Shown here: in pieces, positions 16,496-25,821 of the stretch
Numbering within the stretch: the first letter of the stretch is position 1
Layout: every line of letters begins with the position of its first letter
Source: Hyphomicrobiales bacterium
GTDB lineage: Bacteria; Pseudomonadota; Alphaproteobacteria; Rhizobiales; Rhizobiaceae
Reading direction: 5' to 3'
DNA length: 64,000 nt
Assembly: GCA_900468805.1 (NCBI GenBank)
Contig: UEIF01000015.1
Location: forward strand, 1-64,000
The notes under the pieces: generated by a model
Databases searched by the model: none
Told to the model about the DNA's origin: nothing
The model's input: only the letters and a program-made list of their open reading frames with translations
Made by a program: the position numbers and the translations under genes

Positions 16496-17491
16496 TTACC
16501 TGTCCATGTCAGTCATTATCGCTGAAATGGCTGTATCGATGGCTGTCTGGTCGTCCGCATCCAGCCGAATGGTTCCGGCTCGAGCATTGTCAAGCGCCTG
16601 CGCGGCATTTCGCGCACCGCAAAGCGCGAAAGTGACCCCGGGTTGAGCAAGGGTCCAGGCGATGACGGTCTGCGCGATGCTCGCGCTGTGCCTGTCGGCC
16701 ACCGGCCGGATGGCGTCCGCAAAGGCCAGCGTCTTCTCGCGATTGGCGGCTGAAAAGCGCGGATTGTCCCGCCGCTGGTCGTCACCTGAAAAGACCCGGC
16801 CGGGGCCGATTGCACCAGACAGAAGGCCGAGTGCCAGGGAGGAATAACTCAACGTCGCGATGCCGTTTGCCCGGGTCAAGGGCAGCAGATCGGCCTCGAT
16901 ATCCCGGTCGATCATGCTGAAGCGCTCCTGGATGGCATCCAGACCGCCGACCGAAATGTAATCCCGAAGTTCATCAGTCCCCACATTGCTGGCGCCGATC
17001 GCCCGGATCTTGCCCGAAGTCTTCAGATCTTCCAGTGCCCGCATCGTCTCCCCGATGGGGGTCGTGGGATCCTGCCAATGGGTGATGTAGAGATCGATAT
17101 AATCGGTGCGCAGACGCCGCAGGCTTTCTTCGATTTCGTGGAAGATCGCATCACGGCCCAGATAGCGGTGAACCGGCTTTCCGTCCTGGTCGAAGAAATG
17201 CCTGCCCTTGTTCGTATGCCAGACAAGGCCGCATTTGGTGGCGATGACCGCCTTGTCGCGCCGGCCCGCAAGCGCCTTGCCGACGATCTCCTCCGATCGG
17301 CCAAGGCCATAGGCAGGTGCCGTGTCGATCAACGTGACGCCGGCGTCGAGCGAGGCGTGGATCGCGGAGATCGATTCCGCTTCGTCCGTGCCGCCCCACA
17401 TCCAGCCGCCGATTGCCCAGGTGCCCAGTCCAACCGCCGAAGCGGCGACGCCGGACCCGCCAATGTCACGCATAAATTGCTGCCCGCTCAT
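16496..17491 (-). CDS. Aldo/keto reductase
   Basis: This 331-residue NAD(P)-dependent aldo/keto reductase has the catalytic tetrad visible: Asp and Tyr in DTAPAYGLGRSEE near residues 57-69, Lys in VIATKCGL near 82 and His in YITHWQDP near 137. A phosphate-binding end reads CGARNAAQ near 297. It overlaps the SorC gene stop by four bases. In this operon it could interconvert the aldehyde product of the aldolase and its alcohol, or oxidise a free sugar. D-threo-aldose 1-dehydrogenase-type relatives are common in such loci. The direction of reaction is unknown. Confidence 0.92.
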   Translation of the reverse strand: MSGQQFMRDIGGSGVAASAVGLGTWAIGGWMWGGTDEAESISAIHASLDAGVTLIDTAPAYGLGRSEEIVGKALAGRRDKAVIATKCGLVWHTNKGRHFFDQDGKPVHRYLGRDAIFHEIEESLRRLRTDYIDLYITHWQDPTTPIGETMRALEDLKTSGKIRAIGASNVGTDELRDYISVGGLDAIQERFSMIDRDIEADLLPLTRANGIATLSYSSLALGLLSGAIGPGRVFSGDDQRRDNPRFSAANREKTLAFADAIRPVADRHSASIAQTVIAWTLAQPGVTFALCGARNAAQALDNARAGTIRLDADDQTAIDTAISAIMTDMDR

Positions 17492-18492
17492 ATACGCTCT
17501 CCCTTGCCATTCGCCAGAGCAAGAACCCGGGCACCGGTCGCCTCGTCGGTCACGAGCGTATCGAGGTGATTGCCGCGCATGACGCTGAGGATCGGGCCTG
17601 CCTTGTTCGGCCCGCTTGCCACGCCGATCTTCGTCGGGATGGAGGCGAACTCGGAAAGGGTCAGGGAGACCAGCGATCGGTTGAGGCTGTAGTCGCAGAC
17701 GTTGCCCCGATCATCGAGCAGATGCGCGAGCAGTTCGCACGAGGCGCCGGAGCGCTCGATCGCCGCTCGGTCGGTGCTGGAGGACGGATGCAGGTCGTAA
17801 TAGCTGGAATCATCAGAGAGGATCGAGCCGATGCCGACGATCGCTACCTTCGCCTCTCGTGCCCGTTTGAAGACGTCGGCGACCGAACGCATGTTGATGA
17901 GCATGCCGCGCTCAGTAGCACTGTCTGCAAAGAGCGGTGCATGGATCTGGAACGAGCGTCCGCCCAACCGGTCCGCCATCATTGTCGAAACGTGGTTGAC
18001 GTCGGTGTAGTGCTTGCCCTGGACACAGCCCGTTGCCGGAATGACCTCGACATCCAAGCGGTGCTGTGGCTGGAGGCCTGCAACCACCGCGCTGACGCCC
18101 TTGCCGCCCGTGATGCAGATCGTATCCCCATCGGCAATTTCCTCGAGCAGTAGGCGAGCGGCCGCTTCGCCGACTGCCTGGAGGGCTGTCTGCGGATTGT
18201 CGGAGACGGTCGGCACTACTACGGCACGGCCGATGCCGCCGAGCGCCAATAACTGTTCTTCCATATCGACGAGTGGCTCGACGGGCGACTTGATCTTGAT
18301 CTCGACAAGGCCGAGCTGGCGGCCGCGCTTGATCAGCCGGTTGACGGTTGCATGTGAAATGCCGAGCCGGTCGGCGATCTGCGCCTGGGTCAGTCCTTCC
18401 AGGAAGTGCAGGACGAGGGCCTGATGCATCTGCCGGGCAATGACGATTTCTTCGCGTGGGGCAGAGACGGCTTTCGGTTTTGCAATCGGCAT
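17488..18492 (-). CDS. SorC-family sugar-binding transcriptional regulator
   Basis: This 334-residue regulator of the SorC/LsrR/EryD type has an N-terminal helix-turn-helix at about residues 30-60 (LTQAQIADRLGISHATVNR) and a sugar-phosphate-binding effector domain at about 70-330, with ITGGKGVSAV near 120 and GVASGPNKAGPI near 300. SorC proteins usually repress polyol or AI-2 operons until a phosphorylated intermediate binds. It lies inside the operon it presumably controls, between the permease (one base away) and the aldo/keto reductase (ATGA overlap). The 16-bp palindrome at 22296 upstream of the first gene is a plausible operator. Confidence 0.92.
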   Translation of the reverse strand: MPIAKPKAVSAPREEIVIARQMHQALVLHFLEGLTQAQIADRLGISHATVNRLIKRGRQLGLVEIKIKSPVEPLVDMEEQLLALGGIGRAVVVPTVSDNPQTALQAVGEAAARLLLEEIADGDTICITGGKGVSAVVAGLQPQHRLDVEVIPATGCVQGKHYTDVNHVSTMMADRLGGRSFQIHAPLFADSATERGMLINMRSVADVFKRAREAKVAIVGIGSILSDDSSYYDLHPSSSTDRAAIERSGASCELLAHLLDDRGNVCDYSLNRSLVSLTLSEFASIPTKIGVASGPNKAGPILSVMRGNHLDTLVTDEATGARVLALANGKGERI

Positions 18493-18493
18493 G

Positions 18494-19483
18494 TCAGACG
18501 GCCTTCCGCTTGTGCAGGAAATGGTCGATGGAAACGGCGGCGAGAAGGATACAGCCCTTGATCATGTCCTGCCAGTAGACGGAGATGTCGAGCAGGATCA
18601 GCGAGCTTGTCACCACCGACAGAAGGGCAATGCCGAGAATGGCGCCGAGGATCGTACCAGAGCCTCCGCTCAAGGACGCACCCCCGATGACGGCGGCTGC
18701 GATGATGTTGAGCTCCATTCCGACGCCGAAGGTCGGGGTCGCTGCGCCGAAGCGCGACATGTAGATGACACCGGCGACACCCGACAGCGTTGCGCAGAGG
18801 ACGGTTACCCAGAATTTGACCTGGTTGGTCTTGATCCCGGAATAGAGCGCCGCCTTCTCATTGCTGCCGGTATAGAAGACCTTGCGGAAGGCCGTCGCAC
18901 GGCGCAACAGGAAATCGAAGACGGCAACGATCGCGACGAAGATCAGGATCACGTAAGGGACGCCATGGAACGTGCCCTGCCCGACGGCCTTGAACGACGG
19001 CGGCAGCGTGAACAGCGAAAGCGGCGTCCCCTTTGTGATGATCAGACACACACCGCGCACGATGACCATCGCCGCAAGTGATGTGATGAAATGATTGAGC
19101 CCGATCACCGTGACGAAGAAACCCATGGCGCAGCCGATCAGCGCGCTGGCGAGAATGCCGACGAGCGACGCGCTCCACGGATCCAGTCCCATCAGAAAAA
19201 GCGATCCGGACAGGACCATCGAGAAACAAACGACCGACCCGACCGAGAGATCGATACCGCCGACGATCAGAAGGATGGTCATTCCGACGACGACGATGCC
19301 CTCAACGGAAAACGACATCAGCATGGCCCGGAAATTACCAAGCGTCAAAAAATGCGGAGAGGCAAAACTCATGAGGACGCAGAGGGCGAGAATGATCGCA
19401 ATAAGCCCTGCTTCCCGCATCGTCGCGAGCCGTCTCCATGAGGAGGGACGCTCCCTCGTCATTGCCAATGCGTGATCTGTCAT
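18494..19483 (-). CDS. ABC transporter permease (RbsC-like, CUT2)
   Basis: This 329-residue permease of the ribose/AI-2/erythritol (CUT2) class has eight or more membrane segments. Hallmarks are GNFRAMLMSFSVEGIVVVGM, the conserved GGIDLSVGSVV near residue 75 and GGASLSGGSGTILGAILG near 265. The ATG at 19483 has GGGAG upstream. An in-frame ATG at 19522 would add 13 residues and overlap the ATPase gene, so it is the less likely start. It works with the double ATPase and binding protein just upstream, and no second permease is present, as expected for a homodimeric CUT2 channel. Confidence 0.92.
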   Translation of the reverse strand: MTDHALAMTRERPSSWRRLATMREAGLIAIILALCVLMSFASPHFLTLGNFRAMLMSFSVEGIVVVGMTILLIVGGIDLSVGSVVCFSMVLSGSLFLMGLDPWSASLVGILASALIGCAMGFFVTVIGLNHFITSLAAMVIVRGVCLIITKGTPLSLFTLPPSFKAVGQGTFHGVPYVILIFVAIVAVFDFLLRRATAFRKVFYTGSNEKAALYSGIKTNQVKFWVTVLCATLSGVAGVIYMSRFGAATPTFGVGMELNIIAAAVIGGASLSGGSGTILGAILGIALLSVVTSSLILLDISVYWQDMIKGCILLAAVSIDHFLHKRKAV

Positions 19484-19511
19484 TAAAAGGTCTCCCGTCC
19501 CCGATTCTTCT

Positions 19512-21056
19512 TCAGATGGCATGTTCTGATGCCTTCGATGGATTGTGTTGAGGCGCAGCGACCCCGGATGCGAGCCGCATGATCGCTTCTTCGGTCATCG
19601 CCTCGCCTTCGAGCTCGCCGGCCACCGTACCGTCGCGAATGACGATGGCCCGGTCGCAGAGGCCGAGCAGTTCGGGCAGTTCCGATGTGATGACCAGGAT
19701 GCCGATGCCGGAGCGCGCAAGCTCGCGCAGCAGGCGATGAATCTCGGATTTTGCACCGACATCGATGCCGCGCGTCGGTTCGTCCATCAGGATGACCTTC
19801 GGATCGACCGCCAGTTGCTTGGCGATGGCGACCTTCTGCTGATTGCCTCCAGACAGCGACGAAACCGGCATGTCGATGCCGCCCATGCGAATACCAAGGC
19901 GCCGTGCAAGGTTTTGTGCCCGCTCCGCCTCGGTTTTCGTGTTCAACAGCCCAAACCGTCCGGTCAGTGCCTTCAGATCGAGGGCGGCAACGTTCTGCGC
20001 GATCGACAGATCGAGGAACACACCGGACCCCTTGCGATCCTCCGACAGGTAAACGACCCCTGACCGCACCGCATCTGCGTAGGAAGCCACACGAAGCGAG
20101 CTGCCCGCGAGGATAACCTCGCCTTGCGTTGTGTGACGCAACCCACAGATACCTTCCGCGATTTCGGTGCGGCCGGAGCCGATCAAACCGCCGATGCCGA
20201 GGATCTCTCCCTTGCGCAATTCGAAGCTGACGTTACGAAAACGCCTGTCGTCGCCAAGATTTCGGACCGCAAGAATGGCCTCGCCGGTTCGCTCGGCCGC
20301 GGGCTGCTTTTCCGGATAGAGCTGAGTGATCTCGCGCCCGACCATGCTGCGAACCACGTCCTCCGCCGTTATGTCGGATGTCTTTTCGGTCGAGACATAG
20401 CGTCCGTCGCGGAAGACGGTGACGCGATCACAAAGGCTGAAGATCTCCGCCATGCGATGGCTGATGTAAATGATCGATATGCCATGCGCCTTCAAATCCC
20501 TGATGATGCCGAAGAGCACCTGCGCTTCGGCTTCGGTCAGCGCGGCAGTCGGCTCGTCGAAGATGAGGACGCGGCAGTCGAGCGTCAGCGCCTTGGCGAT
20601 CTCGACCAGCTGCTGGCTCGAGATCGGCAGCTCGCCGACCTTCCGGCGGACATCGACGGGAGCAAGACGGTTCATCACCGCCTGCGCCTCGCCCTCGAGC
20701 CTCGCGAAATTCATCAAGGGCGAACGCCGTCGGTTCGTCGCCGCCATGAACATGTTCTCGGCAACCGTGGCATCCGGGCAAAGTGCGACTTCCTGGTGGA
20801 CGAGGCCTATTCCCAGGGATTGGGCAGAGGCCGGAGACGCAATCTCCACGCGTGCGCCGTCAACGAGGATTTCCCCTTCGTTCGGCTGCAGCACGCCAGC
20901 GATGATATTCATGAGCGTCGACTTGCCCGCGCCGTTTTCGCCACAGAGCGCGTGCACCTCGCCCTTCTCGAGGCTGAAGGTCACATCCGTCAGCGCCTTG
21001 ATCGCACCGAAGCGTTTGCTGACATTGCGTATCTCCAAGACCGGCGCCGGCATCAT
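19512..21056 (-). CDS. ABC transporter double ATPase (RbsA/MglA-like)
   Basis: This 514-residue protein has two ATP-binding modules, as in RbsA, MglA and EryE. The first has GENGAGKST near residue 38 and a degenerate signature around [13 protein letters not shown]. The second has a divergent P-loop ([12 protein letters not shown] near 280) and a canonical signature [14 protein letters not shown] near 395 with [11 protein letters not shown] after it. This asymmetry is normal for CUT2 ATPases. The frame is open back to 21407, but AGGAG just before the paired ATGs at 21056/21053 and the match to family N-termini fix the start. It energises sugar uptake. Confidence 0.93.
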   Translation of the reverse strand: MMPAPVLEIRNVSKRFGAIKALTDVTFSLEKGEVHALCGENGAGKSTLMNIIAGVLQPNEGEILVDGARVEIASPASAQSLGIGLVHQEVALCPDATVAENMFMAATNRRRSPLMNFARLEGEAQAVMNRLAPVDVRRKVGELPISSQQLVEIAKALTLDCRVLIFDEPTAALTEAEAQVLFGIIRDLKAHGISIIYISHRMAEIFSLCDRVTVFRDGRYVSTEKTSDITAEDVVRSMVGREITQLYPEKQPAAERTGEAILAVRNLGDDRRFRNVSFELRKGEILGIGGLIGSGRTEIAEGICGLRHTTQGEVILAGSSLRVASYADAVRSGVVYLSEDRKGSGVFLDLSIAQNVAALDLKALTGRFGLLNTKTEAERAQNLARRLGIRMGGIDMPVSSLSGGNQQKVAIAKQLAVDPKVILMDEPTRGIDVGAKSEIHRLLRELARSGIGILVITSELPELLGLCDRAIVIRDGTVAGELEGEAMTEEAIMRLASGVAAPQHNPSKASEHAI

Positions 21057-21118
21057 CGCATCCTCTCCTTGCATCGGCTGTCCGCGATTTCCCGATCCCG
21101 GACAGCCGTTTTGCAGCC

Positions 21119-22147
21119 CTATTCCTCGATACCCTTCGTACCGCGACGCTTCAGATACTTGTCCCAGTAGAAATCGTCGGCATTGGCGGCCGTGACGATG
21201 GACAAGCCGTTGTCGACGAAGGGAATGCTCATCGGATTGAAACCCGAGCGCTTGGCATCGTTCATCGGGTCGATCAGCGCCGGATGCTTGGCAAGCCACA
21301 GCATCATGAAACCCATGTAGCCTTGCATGCCCTGGTTCGGATTGATCGAGCCGAACACTTCTCCGGCCTTGATCATGTCGAGGATATTGGCATTGACGTC
21401 GGCGCACATGACGAGAATCTTGCCGCCGCTTTCCTTGTTGGCCTGTGCGGCCCCGATCGCCGAGTTTGCCTCCGGCATGAACACCGCGTTGAGGTTTGGA
21501 TGCGCCTGCACCAGGCTCATGAGACCCTGATAGGCCTTGTTCGGATCCTGGTTCGACGCCGCGCGCCCGACGAGCTTCATGTCGGGATATTTTTCCTCCA
21601 TGCGAGCGATGAAGGCCGCGATGCGCTTGTCGTGGTTATCCTGCCCCGGATTTTCCAGAACCGCGTATTCGCCCTTGCCACCGAGCTTTTCGGCAATCGC
21701 GTCGGCCGCATAGGTACCTTCGCGCGTATTGTCCGACGTGATAAACGATATGCGCTTGGAGAGCGGCGAGTCCGCGGCAAAGGTGACGACCGCCGTGCCC
21801 TGGTCGATCGCTCGGTTGATCGGCTCGATGAAGGGATCCGAATTCATCGGATGTACGAGAATGCCGGCCGGGTTCTGGGCAAGCGCCTGGTCGAAGGTCG
21901 CGATCTGCTTGTTGACGTCATATTCCGGCGTACCGGTATAAGCGGTCTCGCAGCCGAGCTGCTGACCTGCCTGCTTGAACATTTCATAGACCGGGAACCA
22001 GTATTCTACACCCGAAACCATGACGTTCATCACGTATTTTTCACCCGGCTTGCAGCGGAACGGATTTTCCGTTTCCGCGCTGGCTGCACCGGCCAAAAGC
22101 GTTGATGCAAGGACCGCCATCGCGGTCGTGCTTAAAAAAATGCGCAA
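21119..22147 (-). CDS. ABC transporter sugar-binding protein (CUT2), TTG start
   Basis: This 342-residue periplasmic binding protein of the ribose-binding type is the first gene of the nine-gene operon. The open frame reaches back to 22282, but the signal peptide ([20 protein letters not shown], cleaved near AASA) begins at a TTG at 22147 with GAGGAGGAA directly in front, so TTG is chosen. The mature protein has the usual pattern [20 protein letters not shown] near the start and [13 protein letters not shown] in the second lobe. A conserved-looking Cys in FRCKPGE and one in LGCETAY may pair. The ligand is unknown, with a polyol or deoxy sugar fitting the context. Confidence 0.88.
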   Translation of the reverse strand: MRIFLSTTAMAVLASTLLAGAASAETENPFRCKPGEKYVMNVMVSGVEYWFPVYEMFKQAGQQLGCETAYTGTPEYDVNKQIATFDQALAQNPAGILVHPMNSDPFIEPINRAIDQGTAVVTFAADSPLSKRISFITSDNTREGTYAADAIAEKLGGKGEYAVLENPGQDNHDKRIAAFIARMEEKYPDMKLVGRAASNQDPNKAYQGLMSLVQAHPNLNAVFMPEANSAIGAAQANKESGGKILVMCADVNANILDMIKAGEVFGSINPNQGMQGYMGFMMLWLAKHPALIDPMNDAKRSGFNPMSIPFVDNGLSIVTAANADDFYWDKYLKRRGTKGIEE

Positions 22148-22222
22148 GATTCCTCCTCGAGGCCGAAGCCCCTCCCGATATCCGTTGGCGCCGTTAGCGG
22201 GCGACCTGTGATCCCATGAAGT

Positions 22223-22246
22223 CCGGAATTCCTCCTCGAATTCCGG
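22223..22246 (-). repeat. Leader stem-loop presenting a Shine-Dalgarno-like loop
   Basis: CCGGAATT-8 bases-AATTCCGG is a perfect 8-bp inverted repeat in the 5' leader of the polyol operon. On the transcribed (minus) strand the loop reads CGAGGAGG, a near copy of the real ribosome binding site 75 bases downstream. A seven-codon reading frame (ATG at 22217, MGSQVAR) follows. Whether this is a regulatory leader is unknown. Confidence 0.4.
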
Positions 22247-22295
22247 TGAGTGGAGATAATCGTAACGCCAGATGCATGTCAATATAATTCATGAT

Positions 22296-22311
22296 GTGAA
22301 ATATATTTCAC
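22296..22311. promoter_or_regulatory. 16-bp perfect palindrome, candidate SorC operator
   Basis: GTGAAATATATTTCAC is a perfect palindrome about 150 bases upstream of the TTG start of the binding-protein gene. A partial half-site repeat (TTCA...TGAA, 22288-22300) overlaps it. SorC-family operons commonly carry such operators in this position. The local AT-rich patch could include the promoter. The rest of 22312-22513 up to the GGDEF-EAL stop shows no gene. Confidence 0.55.
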
Positions 22312-22513
22312 GCCACCGCTGCGGCTCTCAATGCGGCCATGTCAATCGCATGCCGCTCGTTCGGTCGTCGGTGTCTGCGACGTCGGGTTGATTTTCAACC
22401 GGCAGTCGGAGCCATAGTCCTGTTTACGCTCCAAGACTAAGCCCGATCGCACTGCGGGAATGAAACCACCCAGCCGCTATCGCGCAATCGACGCTCTTAA
22501 AAGAGACCTGAAC

Positions 22514-24520
22514 CTATGGCCCATTCCGAAACAGACGTTTGGAATCAAGGTTCCTGACCATGCTGAACGGCAGCACGTTATCAGCTTCAAGCTGAGCTGC
22601 CGGCGCGGGCCGCCCAATGAAATATCCCTGGATCTGGTTGATTCCGTACTGCTGCATCAGCCTCTGATGTTCGATGGTCTCGACCCCTTCAATGAGTATC
22701 CTCACGCCGCGATTGCGCAACAGGCCGATGATGTCGAGCAACATCCGCTTGCCTCTGTCCGTGTCGCAGTCATGGAGGAAGGATCGATCGATCTTGACGG
22801 TGTCGAATTCTATGAGGCGAAGCCACGAGAGCCCCGCGAAGCCCGTGCCGAAGTCGTCGAGCCAGACTTGAGCACCCAGTTTTCTCAGGTCGCTAATGCA
22901 GCGAACCACATCCTGGTCGATTTCAAGCTCCATGCCTTCGGTAATTTCGAAAGCAAGCCGAGCGCCCGTCACGCCGAATTCTGCGAGTGTTGCTGCCACA
23001 TAGGTAGCGAAACCCGGCATCTTAAGTTCAATCGGCGAAACGTTGACACTAGCAACCTGTATGAGGTCGGTTGCCAACAGGTCTCGGCAAACAGTGCGAA
23101 TTGCCCACCGGCCGAGTTCAATGATCGAACCTGTCCTTTCCGCAACCGGGATAAATTTGACAGGCGATACGGGCGTTCCGTCCAACATGTTCAAACGCAT
23201 CAAAGCTTCAACAGCGTCCGTCTTGCCGGTCTGAACGTTGCGGATCGGTTGATAGACGAGGGAGACAAGGCCGTGTTCAAGCGCGATCTTCAGGGTCGCG
23301 GCAATATCCTCACTGTCATCGCTACTCTGCGGGTCTTCAGGATCGAAGACGACGAGGGTGTTGCGACCCGTTGCCTTGGCGGCGTAAAGCGCCCGATCAG
23401 CTTCATGAATGACCTTGTCGACCTGCTTGGTCTGGCCCCTCGTATGAGATACGCCGACACTCACGGTGATAATAGTGGTTCCGTCTCGCCTGTGCTCGTG
23501 TGGCCAAGCCAACGCCCGCACGGCAGCGCACATTGCTTCTGCGAGTTCGGTCGCTCTTTCCGAATACGACATTGGTGTGATGACGATGAATTCCTCACCC
23601 CCGTATCGCCCGATGATCGAGTCCCAGGACGAGGCCACGCTTTGGAGAAGCTCGGATACAGCGATAAGGCACCGGTCACCTTCTTGATGGCCGTAGCAGT
23701 CGTTATAGCGTTTGAAATAATCTACATCGATAAGCAGGACGGCAAAGGGTACCCTGTTGCCCTGCCAGCGTTGCCAATGATCACGCAGACGTTGATCGAT
23801 TGCCCGTCGATTTTCCAGGCCGGTCAACGAGTCCGTGTTTGAGAGGTGCAAGAGAGCCTTGCCCCTTTCGTCGGCAGCAGCTTGCTGCAAACTGGCTTCG
23901 AGAGCATTTAGGAAGACTTTGTAGCGCTCTCTGTTGAGCTGAAGATTCACGTAAGACGTAAAAATAAAGCAAGAAATGCAGAACGCAGCGAGGATCAGCT
24001 TGTGGAGAAGCAACATCGGCGCGAACAGATAGAGGGCGCCGATGAAGATGAGCACGTTTGTCGCGGAGGCCGCAAGAGCAACCGGAAACCGGAAACTGAA
24101 GAACAAGTTGACGCTCATCATGAAGATCGCGCCAAAAACCATATAATATGAAAACGCGTCCCTGACCGTGGTCATCTGTGCGGTGAGAAGCCAGACAAAA
24201 TAAGCTGCTAGCACGGACACCGCCGCGGCTATGTCGACTGTATCGGCTCTTGCTTTGCGGTAGAGCAAGAATTCCAGCATGCATAGCGCACTCACGCTAA
24301 CCGCCAACCGACCAGCGATCGTGTACTGGACTACATCGCGAATAAAAAGATAGTCCGTGAAAGAATACGCAAGGTAAACAGCGACCGCTATCCAGAGGCC
24401 GTTGCGGGTAGCGCTCTTTCGGACGCTCTCGCTCTTCTGCTTATAAAGGCAACGCAACTGTTCTGGCGACAGCGTCGGCTGCACGGTAGCGGCTGCGGTC
24501 TCGGCTAACACGTGCATCAT
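22514..24520 (-). CDS. Membrane GGDEF-EAL protein (c-di-GMP synthesis/hydrolysis)
   Basis: This 668-residue signalling protein has about six membrane segments in residues 40-195, a GGDEF domain at about 225-390 and an EAL domain at about 405-650. The cyclase site reads RYGGEEF (active form), but the inhibitory I-site position five residues earlier reads SWDS, not RxxD, so product inhibition may be weak. The EAL side keeps the key motifs EALMRL, FEITEG, LDDFGTGFAGL, KIDRSFL and EGVE, so both activities look possible. It is expected to tune c-di-GMP, hence biofilm and motility. It is divergent from the methyltransferase at 24778. The sensory part is a plain multi-helix module with no named domain. 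Confidence 0.92.
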   Translation of the reverse strand: MMHVLAETAAATVQPTLSPEQLRCLYKQKSESVRKSATRNGLWIAVAVYLAYSFTDYLFIRDVVQYTIAGRLAVSVSALCMLEFLLYRKARADTVDIAAAVSVLAAYFVWLLTAQMTTVRDAFSYYMVFGAIFMMSVNLFFSFRFPVALAASATNVLIFIGALYLFAPMLLLHKLILAAFCISCFIFTSYVNLQLNRERYKVFLNALEASLQQAAADERGKALLHLSNTDSLTGLENRRAIDQRLRDHWQRWQGNRVPFAVLLIDVDYFKRYNDCYGHQEGDRCLIAVSELLQSVASSWDSIIGRYGGEEFIVITPMSYSERATELAEAMCAAVRALAWPHEHRRDGTTIITVSVGVSHTRGQTKQVDKVIHEADRALYAAKATGRNTLVVFDPEDPQSSDDSEDIAATLKIALEHGLVSLVYQPIRNVQTGKTDAVEALMRLNMLDGTPVSPVKFIPVAERTGSIIELGRWAIRTVCRDLLATDLIQVASVNVSPIELKMPGFATYVAATLAEFGVTGARLAFEITEGMELEIDQDVVRCISDLRKLGAQVWLDDFGTGFAGLSWLRLIEFDTVKIDRSFLHDCDTDRGKRMLLDIIGLLRNRGVRILIEGVETIEHQRLMQQYGINQIQGYFIGRPAPAAQLEADNVLPFSMVRNLDSKRLFRNGP

Positions 24521-24777
24521 GCCCCTGCCACCAAACTTCTTGCAGCAGGTGCCCTCCGCAGACTGCTAGCTGACGCTGGATAGCCCTACGCAGACTCCAC
24601 ATCAACCGATAACGCTCGAACGATCCCCAAGCCGGCGGAGTATCTCTCGGGTTCACTAATATTTTCTAAAGCTAAGACGTGCATTTGCACGCTGGCGCCA
24701 ACCTTAACGCTTGACCTTCGTGAGACTGTTGAGGATTTTACACGATGTTTTAAATCTTTATTCACCAGTGAGGTTCC
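24521..24777. other. Divergent intergenic region, no gene seen
   Basis: 257 bases separate the GGDEF-EAL gene and the methyltransferase gene and should carry both promoters. The right half (about 24660-24777) is AT-rich compared with its surroundings. No clear symmetric operator was found by eye. Confidence 0.4.
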
Positions 24778-25821
24778 GTGGCTCAGCCCCTTTTCTCCCT
24801 TGATGGCCAAAGCTTGATCACACCGCAGTCCGTCAGCAATAACTTCCCTTCACCTAACCAGGATAATGAACCAGACCTCCTGAGAACTGCGGAGGCTGAG
24901 TTTGCGATTGTCGTCAGCATTGCAATGCAGCGGCTCGCCGCGGGCAAAAACCTGTTTGATGCAGTCAGGTGGTTGATTGGTCAGCTCCATGACGTCCGTC
25001 AAAAATTCGGCGCTGCAGTGTGGCAGAGGCTCATCCCGATTATTCAGGCCCATCCCTCGGCAGAGATTTTACAGCAGTGCCCGTTCACTCGCTGGTCTTT
25101 TGAAAAACCTCGCGGCTATTCCGGTGATGCCAGTCTTATAGACTTTATTTATGGGCATCCGGCGGTGGCCGAAGAAGTGGCCAGGTCCACCCCTCTTGGT
25201 CTGGATATCTTCGAATACACGATAAACGCTCCCGGCCCGGTAGCCGTGAGGGAGCGTCGCGACATCCTGACCCGCTTTGTTGACGAGACCGCTGCGCGAA
25301 CGGGTTCGGATACCGAAGTCCTGGCCGTCGCCGCCGGTCACCTTCGCGAAGCGGAGGCATCAAAAGCACTTGCAGAAGGCCGCCTTAAACGCTGGGTTGC
25401 TCTTGATCAGGACCCTGAAAGTATCGACTCGATCTCGCGCCAATTCCATGGGACTTCCGTCGAGCCTATCAATGGATCCGTACGCGCCTTGCTCGCGCGA
25501 AAGCATCAGATTGGCACCTTCGATCTAATCTACGCAGCAGGATTGTATGATTACCTCACCGATAAAGTAGCAATCCGACTAACGCAGATTTGCATGGAAA
25601 TGCTGAAACCGGGTGGCGTCTTCCTATTTGCCAACTTCTCCGATGAGATGGCCGATGACGGATACATGGAATCCTATATGAACTGGGAACTCCTCCAGCG
25701 GTCCGAGGCCGACATGTGGCGTATTGCCAATGGCAGTGCGCCGGAAAACACCGTTGAGAAGACGGTCTGGTTCGGTGCCAACCGCAACATCATTTACAGC
25801 ACCATCAGGAAGCTGTCGTAA
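24778..25821 (+). CDS. Class I SAM-dependent methyltransferase (EF/3-OH-PAME-type annotation)
   Basis: This 347-residue protein has a SAM-binding domain in its second half: motif I VLAVAAGHLREAEA near residue 182, an acidic residue in VALDQDPESI near 208 and FDLIYAAGLYDYL near 243. The N-terminal half is helical and contains FEKPRGYSGDASLIDFIYG, a block I associate with proteins named as extracellular-factor or 3-hydroxypalmitate methyl ester biosynthesis methyltransferases. That link is from memory and moderate. The start is GTG with only GAGG upstream, and no in-frame ATG lies nearby. If it makes a fatty methyl ester signal, its position opposite a c-di-GMP enzyme would be meaningful. Confidence 0.72.
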   Translation: MAQPLFSLDGQSLITPQSVSNNFPSPNQDNEPDLLRTAEAEFAIVVSIAMQRLAAGKNLFDAVRWLIGQLHDVRQKFGAAVWQRLIPIIQAHPSAEILQQCPFTRWSFEKPRGYSGDASLIDFIYGHPAVAEEVARSTPLGLDIFEYTINAPGPVAVRERRDILTRFVDETAARTGSDTEVLAVAAGHLREAEASKALAEGRLKRWVALDQDPESIDSISRQFHGTSVEPINGSVRALLARKHQIGTFDLIYAAGLYDYLTDKVAIRLTQICMEMLKPGGVFLFANFSDEMADDGYMESYMNWELLQRSEADMWRIANGSAPENTVEKTVWFGANRNIIYSTIRKLS

